Source: Lysinibacillus sp. BPa_S21
GTDB taxonomy: Bacteria > Bacillota > Bacilli > Bacillales_A > Planococcaceae
Length of the DNA: 64,000 bases
NCBI RefSeq assembly: GCF_023337795.1
Contig: NZ_JALIRS010000004.1
Coordinates: 310,001 to 374,000, forward strand
Direction of reading: 5' to 3'
Part shown: positions 7,743 through 16,349 of the stretch, piece after piece
Position numbering within the stretch: the first letter of the stretch is position 1
Layout: the number at the start of each line of letters is the position of its first letter
The notes under the pieces: generated by a model
Databases searched by the model: none
Seen by the model: only the letters and a program-made list of their open reading frames with translations
What the model was told of the DNA's origin: nothing
Translations under genes and position numbers: made by a program

Positions 7743-8666
7743 ATGGGTGAAACCATATTAAAAACGAATCAATTAACTAAAATATATAAAAAACAACCAG
7801 TACTTCACGACGTATCAATTGAATTAAAAGAGGGTCGTATTTATGGACTTATTGGTGAAAATGGTGCGGGTAAATCAACCTTAATGAAGATTATTTCAGG
7901 GATTAGTTTTCAAACAGAAGGGTCATTTGAGTTATTTGGAAAATCATCTGACAAGGAAATACAGCAGCAACGAAAACGTATTGCCAGCATGATTGAACAA
8001 CCGGCGATTAGCCCTGATATGACGGCAAAAGGTAATCTTAAATATCATCGTTACATGCGAGGGATCCCGAACGAGGAGCTTGAAGATGAAATATTACAAT
8101 TGGTTGGATTGACGGGTACAAACAACAAGAAAGCGAAGCATTTTTCATTAGGAATGAAACAACGATTAGGCATTGCTATTGCATTATTAACTAATCCAGA
8201 GCTATTGATTTTAGATGAACCGGTAAATGGGCTAGATCCACAAGGTGTTGTGGAAATTCGTCAGCTTTTAACACGCCTTTGTGAAGAGCGACAGATGACG
8301 ATATTAATTTCAAGTCATAATTTACCGGAACTTTATTTAACAACGACTGATTATATCATTATTCATAAAGGGAAAATTATGAAACAAATGACTCAACAAC
8401 AGCTTGATGAAGAATGTAGACATTATATTCGCATTGGTTGTACAGCTCCAGAACAATGTGTACATGTATTAGAAGCAGTTCTTAAAACACAAAACTTTCA
8501 AGTCATGCCTAATAAAACGATTAAATTGTATGATTTCTTAGAAGACCTCGGAGATGTATCAACAGCGTTATTTGAAAATGGGATAACGCTTACCGAATTT
8601 AGTCTACAAGGAGATACATTAGAGAACTACTTCCTAACGTTAATTGGAGGTGAGCAACATGTTTAA
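7743..8666 (+). CDS. ABC transporter ATP-binding protein
   Basis: 307 residues from the ATG at 7743, with AAAGGGAGG 8 bases upstream; a GTG at 7734 lies inside that site. It carries Walker A (GENGAGKST), the signature FSLGMKQRLG and Walker B with the D-loop (LLILDEPVNGLDP). The C-terminal ~85 residues follow the ATPase domain, as in BcrA/LanF-type peptide or antibiotic exporters. It pairs with the overlapping permease and probably serves efflux or envelope defence. The surrounding two-component genes suggest induction by an extracellular compound. Confidence 0.88.
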   Translation: MGETILKTNQLTKIYKKQPVLHDVSIELKEGRIYGLIGENGAGKSTLMKIISGISFQTEGSFELFGKSSDKEIQQQRKRIASMIEQPAISPDMTAKGNLKYHRYMRGIPNEELEDEILQLVGLTGTNNKKAKHFSLGMKQRLGIAIALLTNPELLILDEPVNGLDPQGVVEIRQLLTRLCEERQMTILISSHNLPELYLTTTDYIIIHKGKIMKQMTQQQLDEECRHYIRIGCTAPEQCVHVLEAVLKTQNFQVMPNKTIKLYDFLEDLGDVSTALFENGITLTEFSLQGDTLENYFLTLIGGEQHV

Positions 8667-9441
8667 TTTAGTACGTGCTTACCTCTATAAAACAACTAAA
8701 TCTAAAATATTTTGGGTCTTACTGGCTCTTACAACATGTTCTGCAATAGCAATGTTTAGTATTGCCTATGGTATCGGCAATAAGTCAATCAATGAAAACA
8801 TCAGTAATATTGGTTTTTTATTATCTGATATGAATATGATGTCAATAGTAGGTGCAGTACTTGCCACGACACTTATTTGTTCAGATTTTGACACAAAAAA
8901 TATCCATCATCCTATTATAAGTGGGTTTGCAAGAATCCAAATTATCATAAGTAAAGCGATTGTTTACTGGTTATTACTACTTGTTCTTGTAAGTCCGTAT
9001 ATCATCGTAACTATAATTGGTTTATCAATGGACAGCACGTTTAGTATGGGGAGGAATGCAGCAGGTTTTTTAAGCATTCTAACATTGACTACTAGTGGTA
9101 GCTTTGGCGAATACGTAACAATAATGATCACAATGACAATGGTCTATCTTGCCCAGTTAACGATTTGTATTTTACTTGCCTTTGTCTTAAGAAAATCCGT
9201 TCTTGTCGTAGCTGCGTATTATATGATGTCCATGTTCTTTGGACAGGTAGCGAGCTTCCAGAATTCATTTGAGATAATGAATAACATATTATCCTTTACA
9301 CCATATTCAGTGGAGTTCATTACGATTAATGTAAGCATGAGTAAAGGTGATATAATTTCGGCCGTTTCCATTTGTGTAATCTTTATAATAGTAGTTTTGT
9401 ATTTAACATTCATGACATTTAGAAAAGCAGAAATCAGGTAA
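8659..9441 (+). CDS. ABC-2 type transporter permease
   Basis: 260 residues with about six hydrophobic segments: around 15-37, a pair near 50-75, then 96-120, 155-180, 185-205 and a last helix at 231-253. The ATG at 8659 follows GGAGGTGAG and overlaps the end of the ATPase gene by 8 bases, so the two are translationally coupled. The size and organisation resemble the membrane subunits of lantibiotic-immunity or bacitracin-type exporters. No substrate can be assigned. Confidence 0.82.
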   Translation: MFNLVRAYLYKTTKSKIFWVLLALTTCSAIAMFSIAYGIGNKSINENISNIGFLLSDMNMMSIVGAVLATTLICSDFDTKNIHHPIISGFARIQIIISKAIVYWLLLLVLVSPYIIVTIIGLSMDSTFSMGRNAAGFLSILTLTTSGSFGEYVTIMITMTMVYLAQLTICILLAFVLRKSVLVVAAYYMMSMFFGQVASFQNSFEIMNNILSFTPYSVEFITINVSMSKGDIISAVSICVIFIIVVLYLTFMTFRKAEIR

Positions 9442-9454
9442 GGGGATGTAGGGA

Positions 9455-10339
9455 ATGTGGTTTGTGGCAATTGTAATCATTGTAGGATTACTATTTTATA
9501 TTTTTTATCTACAAAGGCAACTACGATTGATGAACGTACAATTGTCACAACGTCTACATGAGCAATATACGCAACCAATTAGCGTAGAGCTATTAAACAA
9601 AGAAGTAAATCAACTAGTGGCCAATATAAATCGCATATTATTAGAATCACAAAAATCAAGGTCGTATATTAAACGGGAAGAAAAATACTTTAAGGAAATG
9701 ATTTCAAACATTTCTCATGATTTTCGTACGCCTCTTACGGCAATAAAGGGCTATCAACAAATGCTTTTAAAAGAACCCTTAACAGAAAAGCAGCTTACAA
9801 AGCTTGAAATTTCACAAAAACATGTTGGAAGACTAGAGCAATTAGTAGAAACATTTTTTGAATATTCCTATTTGCACAGTAATGAAGATCAACCTAAAAA
9901 AAATCGTATCAATATATCCAATATTGTATTTGAAGAAATTGCTGGTGCCTTTGCGCAATTTGAACAACAAGGAATAGCCGTCAACTTACCTAAATTCGAG
10001 CCTCTCATCATTAATTCTGATGAAGAAATGCTTTTACGTATTGTGCAAAACTTAGTACGAAATAGCATCATGCATGCTCAAGGTGATGTAACTATTAAGT
10101 TGTGGCTAGAAGAGGAATATGCATATATCTGTTTTCAAAATCCGATTGACGAAAATATTCAACTAAATCCTAACCAGCTTTTCGATCGATTTTATACAAC
10201 AGACAATTCCAGACGTAAAAACACTGGTTTAGGGCTATCTATAGTTAAGCTGCTAGCAGAAAAATTAGGTGGAAGTGCCACGGCCAAAATAGAAGGTGGC
10301 ATGATTGAGTTTTTAGTGAGTTTAAAAAAGAATATGTAA
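9455..10339 (+). CDS. Sensor histidine kinase
   Basis: 294 residues. One N-terminal membrane helix (residues 2-19) is followed by a probable coiled linker, the H-box SNISHDFRTPLTAIKGY (His88), an N-box (LVRNSIMHA) and a G-box (NTGLGLSI). There is almost no extracellular part. Such kinases usually sense through the membrane or through a partner transporter, which fits the adjacent ABC genes. It starts 13 bp after the permease and closes the four-gene module regulator-ATPase-permease-kinase. Confidence 0.88.
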   Translation: MWFVAIVIIVGLLFYIFYLQRQLRLMNVQLSQRLHEQYTQPISVELLNKEVNQLVANINRILLESQKSRSYIKREEKYFKEMISNISHDFRTPLTAIKGYQQMLLKEPLTEKQLTKLEISQKHVGRLEQLVETFFEYSYLHSNEDQPKKNRINISNIVFEEIAGAFAQFEQQGIAVNLPKFEPLIINSDEEMLLRIVQNLVRNSIMHAQGDVTIKLWLEEEYAYICFQNPIDENIQLNPNQLFDRFYTTDNSRRKNTGLGLSIVKLLAEKLGGSATAKIEGGMIEFLVSLKKNM

Positions 10340-10386
10340 TAGTAGTAGCCAAGAAGCTTATTGCATCTTGGCTATTACTATTACAT
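10334..10386. other. Long hairpin overlapping the end of the kinase gene
   Basis: A 21-bp stem with one G-T pair (10334-10354 with 10366-10386) includes the kinase stop codon. There is no T-run after it on the plus strand. On the minus strand it is followed by TTCTTTTTT, so it would terminate antisense transcription better than the operon itself. Confidence 0.6.
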
Positions 10387-10666
10387 ATAACGTTTATAAC
10401 AATGTTATTTCCAATGTGGAAATATAAAACTTTTTATGGTAATTATAGTATGTTTAGGGGTGATTATGTTGGTAGCGATTAATCGCCCTACTTGATAAGA
10501 AAGGGTGTTAGTAAGATGATTGTTGAGAGCTGTCTGTTCTCAACAATGTGACCTATGATAAACTCGGATTATCAGAATCTTACAATTGATTGTCAAAGCG
10601 TTTTTCCGTTAAAGGGTACTTAACGGACTTGGAAGACTAAAATTAAATTATTGGAGGTTGAGTAAT
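10387..10666. other. Intergenic stretch with one hairpin
   Basis: No gene seen. ATTGTTGAGA (10519-10528) and TCTCAACAAT (10538-10547) form a perfect 10-bp hairpin with a 9-nt loop and no T-run. Confidence 0.4.
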
Positions 10667-11464
10667 TTGAATAAGTATGGTCAGGATTTATTTAAAGGTT
10701 CAGCAATCTATTATTCTAAATACAGACCTATGTATCCTTCTTCTCTAATAAGGTTCTTGGTAGAAAAATTCTCTTTGAATGGGGAGCAGAACCTACTTGA
10801 TTTAGGATGTGGTACAGGACAACTTACAATGAGATTTTCGGATTGGTGTAATAAAATAGTTGGAATAGACACTGAGCCAGAAATGATTAATGAAGCAAAA
10901 CGTCTTCATCAAGAGGTAAGAATGGGGCAAATACATTGGTTTAATGGAAAACTAGAACAATATAAAGCACAACACAATGAACAATTTAATCTCGTAATCA
11001 TAGCAAAAGCCTTTCATTGGATGGATAGACCAAAGGTTTTAGATGAACTATTCAATATGGTTACTGATGGTGGTGGAGTAGCTATTATTGATAACTATGA
11101 CCCAAACCAATCGTTAACTGAATGGCAAGAAAAAACAAATGAAATCATAGAAAAATGGTACGGGAAAGATAGAAGAGCTGGTAAGGCTACCTATACTCAT
11201 CCCATTATGAGTCATGAAGAAGTACTGTCAAATTCAAAATTTAATGTTGAGATACACAATTTACCTACATACGAAATAACTTGGACCATCGAGTCAATAC
11301 TCGGAAATCTATATTCCACATCTTATGGTTCTAAACTTTTTCTTGGAAATAACATCGAGCTATTTGAACGTGAGCTTAGAGAAGCCCTGCTTGATATTTC
11401 TAACTCTGGAGAGTTTAAAGAAAAATTAACATTATCAGTAAAGCTCGGTATAAAGAATTGTTAG
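10667..11464 (+). CDS. Class I SAM-dependent methyltransferase
   Basis: 265 residues from the TTG at 10667, nine bases after GGAGG; an earlier TTG at 10658 abuts the ribosome site. Motif I is LLDLGCGTGQLT (about residues 43-54) and motif II is IVGIDTEPEMI, the standard SAM pocket of methyltransferase_11/25 proteins. AFHWMDRPKVLDEL after it is typical of small-molecule methylases related to UbiE/BioC. The substrate is unknown. It is monocistronic. Confidence 0.85.
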   Translation: MNKYGQDLFKGSAIYYSKYRPMYPSSLIRFLVEKFSLNGEQNLLDLGCGTGQLTMRFSDWCNKIVGIDTEPEMINEAKRLHQEVRMGQIHWFNGKLEQYKAQHNEQFNLVIIAKAFHWMDRPKVLDELFNMVTDGGGVAIIDNYDPNQSLTEWQEKTNEIIEKWYGKDRRAGKATYTHPIMSHEEVLSNSKFNVEIHNLPTYEITWTIESILGNLYSTSYGSKLFLGNNIELFERELREALLDISNSGEFKEKLTLSVKLGIKNC

Positions 11465-11585
11465 CCTTGTTCCATAAAAGGGGCTTTAATTAAAGGTGGT
11501 AATTCTGAGAAATGAAGTTCCCGTTATTTATTTTAATAAATTAACAGTATTATTTAACATAGGCTTAAGAAAAAGAAAGAGCCAC

Positions 11586-11769
11586 AGCAATTGAAAAATT
11601 GTGAGCAAAGTATGTTCGCATTCATCAATGAAGAAGTGTAAGAGACGTTAGTGAAGGCAAGAGATGGAGAAAAAACAATAACCGATTTATTGAATGAAAA
11701 CAGCTTGTTAACATACATCAACAAGCTGTTTTTTATTTTGTGATGATTAGCAAGTGTGCACTTTGTTTT
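11586..11769 (+). pseudogene. Possible decayed coding fragment, ending in a terminator
   Basis: One frame reads about 15 codons, a TAA stop near 11639, then continues open (ETLVKARDGEKTITDLLNEN) up to the terminator. This could be a small gene broken by one stop codon, but no family is recognised. The rest of 11465-11585 holds nothing I can identify. Confidence 0.25.
11699..11734 (+). terminator. Intrinsic terminator
   Basis: AACAGCTTGTT (11699-11709) pairs perfectly with AACAAGCTGTT (11720-11730), and an eight-base T-run follows. Confidence 0.8.
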
Positions 11770-12780
11770 TTACCAGCCACGTACGTATTGCACTGGAGGT
11801 TGAACTTCTTCACCTAATTCCTTGGCAGCATGAAGTGGCCAATAGGGCTCCCGTAGAAGAACACGTGCTAAGAAAATTAAGTCGGCACGATTGTTTTGCA
11901 AAATTTCTTCTGCTTGAATAGCTGTCGTAATTAGGCCGACTGTGCCTGTTGGGATATCAGCACCATGTTTAATCGCTTCAGCATGAGGCACTTGGTAGCC
12001 TGGAAAAACATTTATATGAGCTTGCACGACACCACCTGTAGAAACATCCACTAAATCAACACCCTGCGATTTCATCCAGCGACTAAAGACGATAAAGTCA
12101 TCCATTGTTGTCCCATCTTCTGCATAGTCTTCAGCAGAAACACGCACAAGTAAAGGACCTTCCCAAACACTACGTATAGCATCGATGACTTGACGTAATA
12201 ATCGATAACGATTTTCCACGGAGCCACCGTATTGGTCGTTGCGCTTATTCGTTGCTGGTGATAAAAATTCACTTATTAGATAGCCGTGTGCTCCATGGAT
12301 TTCAAGAACATCAAAGCCTGCTTTAGCTGCCCGGACAGCTGCTTGTTTAAATGCTTCGACAACATATTCAATATCTTTTAATGTCATTTCCGTTGGCGTT
12401 TTAAAAGCATCGCTAAAAGCAATGGCTGATGGCGCAAATATTTCTCCATCAACAGTTGCTTTACGTCCAGCGTGTGCGAGCTGGATGCCAGTTTTTGCTC
12501 CGTAAGCCTTCATTCCTTGAACTAATTGACGTAAACCTTCGATATGAGCATCATCCCAAATTCCAAGATCTTTACTAGATATACGACCTTCTGGTACAAC
12601 ACCTGTCGCTTCGACAATGATTAAACCAACTTGACCAGCAGCCCGCGTTGCATAATGTACTTGGTGGAATGGTGTGACAAGCCCATCATCCTGCGCTGAG
12701 TACATACACATCGGTGCCATGACAACACGATTTTTTAAATTGATATTTTGTAATTGATAAGGTTCAAATAATTTTGCCAA
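11770..12780 (-). CDS. namA: NADPH dehydrogenase NamA (Old Yellow Enzyme family)
   Basis: 336 residues of the FMN-binding OYE TIM barrel, very like B. subtilis YqjM (NamA). Diagnostic residues are visible: Cys25 ([10 protein letters not shown]), Tyr27, and the His162/His165 pair ([16 protein letters not shown]) that binds the substrate oxygen. The enzyme reduces activated C=C bonds of unsaturated carbonyl compounds, and also nitro compounds, with NADPH, a stress-detoxifying role. The gene runs on the minus strand just downstream of proC (45 bp gap) and may be co-transcribed with it from the T-box leader. Confidence 0.93.
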   Translation of the reverse strand: MAKLFEPYQLQNINLKNRVVMAPMCMYSAQDDGLVTPFHQVHYATRAAGQVGLIIVEATGVVPEGRISSKDLGIWDDAHIEGLRQLVQGMKAYGAKTGIQLAHAGRKATVDGEIFAPSAIAFSDAFKTPTEMTLKDIEYVVEAFKQAAVRAAKAGFDVLEIHGAHGYLISEFLSPATNKRNDQYGGSVENRYRLLRQVIDAIRSVWEGPLLVRVSAEDYAEDGTTMDDFIVFSRWMKSQGVDLVDVSTGGVVQAHINVFPGYQVPHAEAIKHGADIPTGTVGLITTAIQAEEILQNNRADLIFLARVLLREPYWPLHAAKELGEEVQPPVQYVRGW

Positions 12781-12825
12781 AATAAAGCCCCCTAATCCCT
12801 AGTGATACACCCTATTTTGCACCCA

Positions 12826-13632
12826 TTATTTACTATTTGCAAGTGAACGAGATCGAGCTTCTGCTTCTTTAATGCATGCTTCTATCGCTTCATTAAATTG
12901 ATATTGTTCAAGAGCCTTTATTCCAGCTTCTGTTGTACCACCTGGACTTGTGACTTTACGGCGTAAGACATCAGGCTCATCGACGGATTGCTTCAGCATT
13001 TCCGCAGTACCAGCAAGAGTTTGCGTCATTAAAAGTCGTACTGTATCCTTCGAGAGACCCACCTTTGTACCAACTCGTTCAAATGCCTCCATTAAATAAT
13101 AAATATAAGCTGGGCCACTCCCTGAAAGAGCCGTTACAGCATGTAATTGATCCTCATCTACCTCAATAACTGAACCGACCGCCTCTAGAAGCTGTAAGAA
13201 AGTGGAGCGCTGTTCGGTAGTCACTTTATCATTAAAGGCAATTCCACTTGCAGACATCCCAATAGTTGCAGAAGTGTTAGGCATAACGCGTGCGACTGGG
13301 CGAGCACCTAAATGTTCTGTAATAGTAGTAATCGCGATACCGGCTAAAATAGAAAGAACGGCTGAGTGCTCTGCTATTTTAGGTTTTAGTTCACGCATCG
13401 CTGCAACGGCATCCTTAGGCTTCATCGCTAAAATGATTAAATCAGCGCGCTGATAAATATCATGGTCAATATGGCCATTTACACCATACGTGTCATGCAA
13501 AAACGCTAAACGTTCCTTGTCTGAGCGATTGGTGACGTAAATTTCTTGTGCTGTAAATACTTTTTCTTTTATCCAACCCTGAATCAAGGCCTCTGCCATA
13601 GAGCCTGCACCTATAAATAGTATTTTTTTCAC
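12826..13632 (-). CDS. proC: Pyrroline-5-carboxylate reductase
   Basis: 268 residues. It reduces pyrroline-5-carboxylate to proline with NAD(P)H. The N-terminal Rossmann motif KKILFIGAGSMAEAL and the C-terminal ALSGSGPAYIYYLMEAF and SPGGTTEAGI motifs are those of ProC. The GTG at 13632 is the start because GGAGG lies 8 bases upstream. The gene is governed by a T-box leader with a proline specifier (13802-14050), which fits its product. Three copies of a 36-bp repeat sit between the leader and the gene. Confidence 0.95.
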   Translation of the reverse strand: MKKILFIGAGSMAEALIQGWIKEKVFTAQEIYVTNRSDKERLAFLHDTYGVNGHIDHDIYQRADLIILAMKPKDAVAAMRELKPKIAEHSAVLSILAGIAITTITEHLGARPVARVMPNTSATIGMSASGIAFNDKVTTEQRSTFLQLLEAVGSVIEVDEDQLHAVTALSGSGPAYIYYLMEAFERVGTKVGLSKDTVRLLMTQTLAGTAEMLKQSVDEPDVLRRKVTSPGGTTEAGIKALEQYQFNEAIEACIKEAEARSRSLANSK

Positions 13633-13675
13633 GATAAAACCTCCAGTTCTCAAAATCAATTTCGCCTTGGCGTAA

Positions 13676-13791
13676 TTGTAGCTGCCGCTTCGCTTTCGCT
13701 ACAGAAAACATTTGTAGCTGCCGCTTCGCTTTCGCTACAGAAAACATTTGTAGCTGCCGCTTCGCTTTCGCTACAGAAAACATTTGTAGCT
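13676..13791. repeat. Three tandem 36-bp hairpin units within the proC leader
   Basis: Identical 36-bp units start at 13676, 13712 and 13748, with a 9-bp partial fourth copy at 13784. Each contains TGTAGC...GCTACA arms that can fold, and the core GCTTCGCTTTCGC. The same unit, also at 36-bp period, occurs at 35578-35649, and part of it occurs at 19677-19701. Confidence 0.9.
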
Positions 13792-13801
13792 GAATAAAGA
13801 T

Positions 13802-14050
13802 AAAAAAAGCGCTCTCGTCCTTATAATGAAGGACGAAAACGCTTTTGTTTCCGCGGTACCACCTTTGTTTGCCAATTGGCACAACTTATAGCCCTTTTAT
13901 CGCAAGGGAAACGGTTATGTTTTCATAACTGCTCAGAAGTAGGTTCGGTAATGGGAGCGGGTGATGTTACTTTCAGCAAATGTAACACTCTCTAAGACAC
14001 CTTCACCAATTACGTACTTGGCTTCATCAACGCATAAAAATAATTAGATT
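13802..14050 (-). promoter_or_regulatory. T-box riboswitch, proline type, upstream of proC
   Basis: Minus-strand leader RNA. The T-box core GGTGGTACCGCGG lies at 13851-13863. The terminator (AAGCG...CGTCCTT / AAGGACG...CGCTT plus a T-run) occupies 13802-13846. In Stem I the specifier-loop side reads GAA-CCT-A, with CCT (proline codon) at 13941-13943, and the AGAGAG motif lies higher in the stem. Uncharged tRNA-Pro would stabilise the antiterminator and switch on proC. The start is estimated from the promoter. Confidence 0.92.
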
Positions 14051-14057
14051 ATTCAAA

Positions 14058-14086
14058 ATTATATTGATAATACATTAACCTGTCAA
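14058..14086 (-). promoter_or_regulatory. Consensus sigma-A promoter of the proC leader
   Basis: Reading the minus strand: TTGACA (14086-14081), exactly 17 nt, TATAAT (14063-14058). Both hexamers are perfect. Transcription should begin near 14050, just ahead of T-box Stem I. Confidence 0.92.
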
Positions 14087-14168
14087 CAGAAGGGTGACGA
14101 AAAGAAGAAAAACTTGTAAAATAGAATGAATCGGTATTCACTAGTTGCATAAAAGGGGGAAACAGCTT

Positions 14169-15116
14169 TTGTCTATATACAAAATAGAAATACCAACACC
14201 CTATGACGTAGGAGATGTGAATGCATTTGTTGTCAAAGGCGATGCGTTGACAATTTTTGATGTTGGTCCAAAAACAATGGAAGCCTATGATGCGCTTAAA
14301 TGGGGTATTCGCGCAGCGGGCTTTGACATGCGAGATATTGAACAGGTTGTGTTAACCCATCATCATCCAGATCATGCAGGTTGGGTGGATGCCTTTCCAA
14401 ACGCAGAAATTTTAGGGCATGCCTATAACGATAAATGGCTTCGTCATGACGACGATTTTTTACGTTACCATGTACAGTTTTACAGTGAACGCTTATTTGA
14501 GCACGGTGTTCCTCAAGAATATATTCAGCCGAGTGTACATGTCCGCCGTGAAATAGAGCTTGTAGGTGAACGACCATTAACACAAATCCTTAACGATGGG
14601 GATGAAGTGCCAGGACATCCAGGATTAACGGCTATTGAAACATTAGGGCATGCACAAAGTCACTTAATCTTCTGGGATGAAAAAACGCATGATGTAATCG
14701 GTGGAGATTTATTGCTTGAAAAAATAACGCCAAACCCGTTAATTGAGCCACCACTAGACCGTACATTAGGACGTACGAAATCGTTACTACAATATAATGA
14801 ATCGCTAGAAATATTACGACGGTTACCAGTTAAAACAATGTATACAGGACATGGTGCAGAGTTGCAGAATATTCCTGATTTAATTGATAAACGATTACAA
14901 CGCCAGCATCAGCAAGCTTTGAAGGTTTGCGAATTATTTGGTGACGAAGCATTAACTGCTGTACAAGTAACGAAGCGCTTTTACCCAGCAATTTTCCAAC
15001 GTCAACTTGGTCTGACACTGTCTAAAACGCTCGGTTATTTAGATTACTTAGAGGCCAACAATTTGATTACATCTACAAAAACGGAAGAAGGTATTTATTT
15101 ATTTCATAGAAAGTAG
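14169..15116 (+). CDS. Metallo-beta-lactamase-fold hydrolase
   Basis: 315 residues from a TTG at 14169, 8 bases after AAAAGGGGGA. The metal motif THHHPDHAG (about residues 57-65) is the MBL signature HxHxDH in its HHHPDH variant. A later His (GHAQSHLIFW) and the Asp in DVIGGDLLL supply the remaining ligands, and TGHGAEL is near the end. The C-terminal ~70 residues form a winged-helix-like extension, as in many glyoxalase II-like or lactonase-type relatives. Its substrate is unknown. It is likely co-transcribed with the SDR gene 8 bp downstream. Confidence 0.85.
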   Translation: MSIYKIEIPTPYDVGDVNAFVVKGDALTIFDVGPKTMEAYDALKWGIRAAGFDMRDIEQVVLTHHHPDHAGWVDAFPNAEILGHAYNDKWLRHDDDFLRYHVQFYSERLFEHGVPQEYIQPSVHVRREIELVGERPLTQILNDGDEVPGHPGLTAIETLGHAQSHLIFWDEKTHDVIGGDLLLEKITPNPLIEPPLDRTLGRTKSLLQYNESLEILRRLPVKTMYTGHGAELQNIPDLIDKRLQRQHQQALKVCELFGDEALTAVQVTKRFYPAIFQRQLGLTLSKTLGYLDYLEANNLITSTKTEEGIYLFHRK

Positions 15117-15124
15117 GTGTAAAC

Positions 15125-15880
15125 ATGCGCGTGAATAAAAAGACAATCTTTGTGACAGGTGCAACAAGTGGTGTTGGACTGAAAATAACAGAATTATTAG
15201 TAGCACAAGGTCATACAGTTTATGCAACAGGACGCAATACGGTGGCATTGAAAGCATTAGAGCGCGTAGGTGCTAACGTGATTCAAGCAGATTTAACGAA
15301 TGTAGCTACTATAGATGAAGTATGCGCACAGCTACCTCCGCTCGATGTAGCTATTTTATCTGCCGGGGTAGGTAAATTCGGTATGGCACCTGAATTATCA
15401 GATGAAGCGATTAAACAAATGGTAGAACTAAATGTCAGTGTACCGATGTATTTAGCAAAACGTCTAGCAGCGCCTATGATACAACGTCAGCAAGGGCAGC
15501 TCATCTTCATCGGCTCACAGGCAGGAAAGGTAGCGACACCGAAGGCTAGTGTTTATGCAGCAACAAAGCATGCGATTGTTGGCTTTACGAATGGACTTCG
15601 CATGGAGCTAGCTCCTTATCATGTGAAAGTCACTGCGATTCATCCAGGTCCAATTGATACACCATTTTTAGATAAGGCAAGTGATGAAAGTGGCTATCGC
15701 GAGTCTTTAGGAAGGTTTTTATTAACCGCTGAAGAAGTGGCACGCGCGACGATAAAAACAATCGAGCGCCCTGTACGAGAGGTTAATTTACCACGAATCA
15801 TGGGGTTATCAAGTAAACTTTATGCAATCGCACCTGCAACCGTTGAATTTTTAGGGAAATCATTTTTTAATAAAAAATAG
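15125..15880 (+). CDS. Short-chain dehydrogenase/reductase
   Basis: 251 residues with the classical SDR layout: the TGxxxGxG cofactor motif (VTGATSGVGLKI), an AGVG segment in place of NNAG, a catalytic Ser (IFIGSQAGKVA) and YxxxK (VYAATKHAIVG). It is an NAD(P)-dependent oxidoreductase of unknown substrate. It follows the MBL hydrolase by 8 bp, and the pair ends at the terminator at 15887. Confidence 0.88.
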   Translation: MRVNKKTIFVTGATSGVGLKITELLVAQGHTVYATGRNTVALKALERVGANVIQADLTNVATIDEVCAQLPPLDVAILSAGVGKFGMAPELSDEAIKQMVELNVSVPMYLAKRLAAPMIQRQQGQLIFIGSQAGKVATPKASVYAATKHAIVGFTNGLRMELAPYHVKVTAIHPGPIDTPFLDKASDESGYRESLGRFLLTAEEVARATIKTIERPVREVNLPRIMGLSSKLYAIAPATVEFLGKSFFNKK

Positions 15881-15886
15881 GTATTT

Positions 15887-15934
15887 AACTGTAAGCATAT
15901 TCGGGTAAAAATCGAGTATGCTTACAGTTTTTTT
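15887..15934 (+). terminator. Terminator of the MBL/SDR operon
   Basis: AACTGTAAGCATA (15887-15899) pairs perfectly with TATGCTTACAGTT (15917-15929), and a T-run follows. Confidence 0.88.
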
Positions 15935-15954
15935 ATTTTTAAAAATCCATTTCG

Positions 15955-16004
15955 TTGACAAAATCATTTATTTTCATTAATATTTAAGTTAGATAAAATA
16001 TTAA
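15955..16004 (+). promoter_or_regulatory. Promoter overlapped by a MarR-type palindrome (copy 1)
   Basis: TTGACA (15955-15960), 17 nt, TAATAT (15978-15983). The -10 lies inside the 28-bp near-palindrome 15977-16004 (TTAATATTTAAGTTA ... AAAATATTAA). The same 28 bp, with two differences, recurs at 16311-16338 before the MarR start. Confidence 0.75.
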
Positions 16005-16124
16005 GAAGAATAAATATTGTTTTAATTGAAAAGGTTTTTGTTAGGTGAATTATTTGTTTAGTTTTGGAATTAACATATTTGAAATTTTATAGGAAGAAAA
16101 TTAAACGATAAAGTGGGTGCAAAA

Positions 16125-16292
16125 ATGGCTAAAAAGAAAAAAGATTGGATATTTAGAATTGGAGTAGTAGATGTGGATAAGGATCCTGAAGTAAAAGAAA
16201 TAACGAAAGAGTTGGATGGAATTATTGATAATGTTGGGGAGATAGTTAATTCATTTAGGACAACTGAAACAATAAAAAATGAAAATAAGTAG
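16125..16292 (+). CDS. Small hypothetical protein (55 residues)
   Basis: ATG at 16125, a lysine-rich start (MAKKKKDW), then an acidic, helix-prone body and a polar tail, with no membrane segment. Its ribosome site is weak (AAGTGGGTG, 7 bases before). It sits between two copies of the same operator, downstream of a good promoter, so it may be the first cistron of the MarR/hydrolase transcript. No family is recognised. Confidence 0.45.
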   Translation: MAKKKKDWIFRIGVVDVDKDPEVKEITKELDGIIDNVGEIVNSFRTTETIKNENK

Positions 16293-16310
16293 TCAAAACA
16301 CTTCGTTTGG

Positions 16311-16338
16311 TTAATATTTAAGTTAACTAAAATATTAA
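16311..16338 (+). promoter_or_regulatory. MarR-type palindrome (copy 2)
   Basis: A near-perfect 28-bp inverted repeat centred on GTTAAC, ending 11 bp before the MarR start codon. It is 26/28 identical to the copy at 15977-16004, so it is probably the autoregulatory site. Confidence 0.7.
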
Positions 16339-16349
16339 GGTTGGTAAAA

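Noticed and set aside
13676-13791. Three 36-bp repeats that resemble CRISPR repeats in length
   Set aside because: The units are directly adjacent with no spacers, and no cas genes are in the window.
13493-13882. Open frame on the minus strand across the proC leader
   Set aside because: It is produced by the open 36-bp repeats and overlaps the T-box and proC, and it has no ribosome site.
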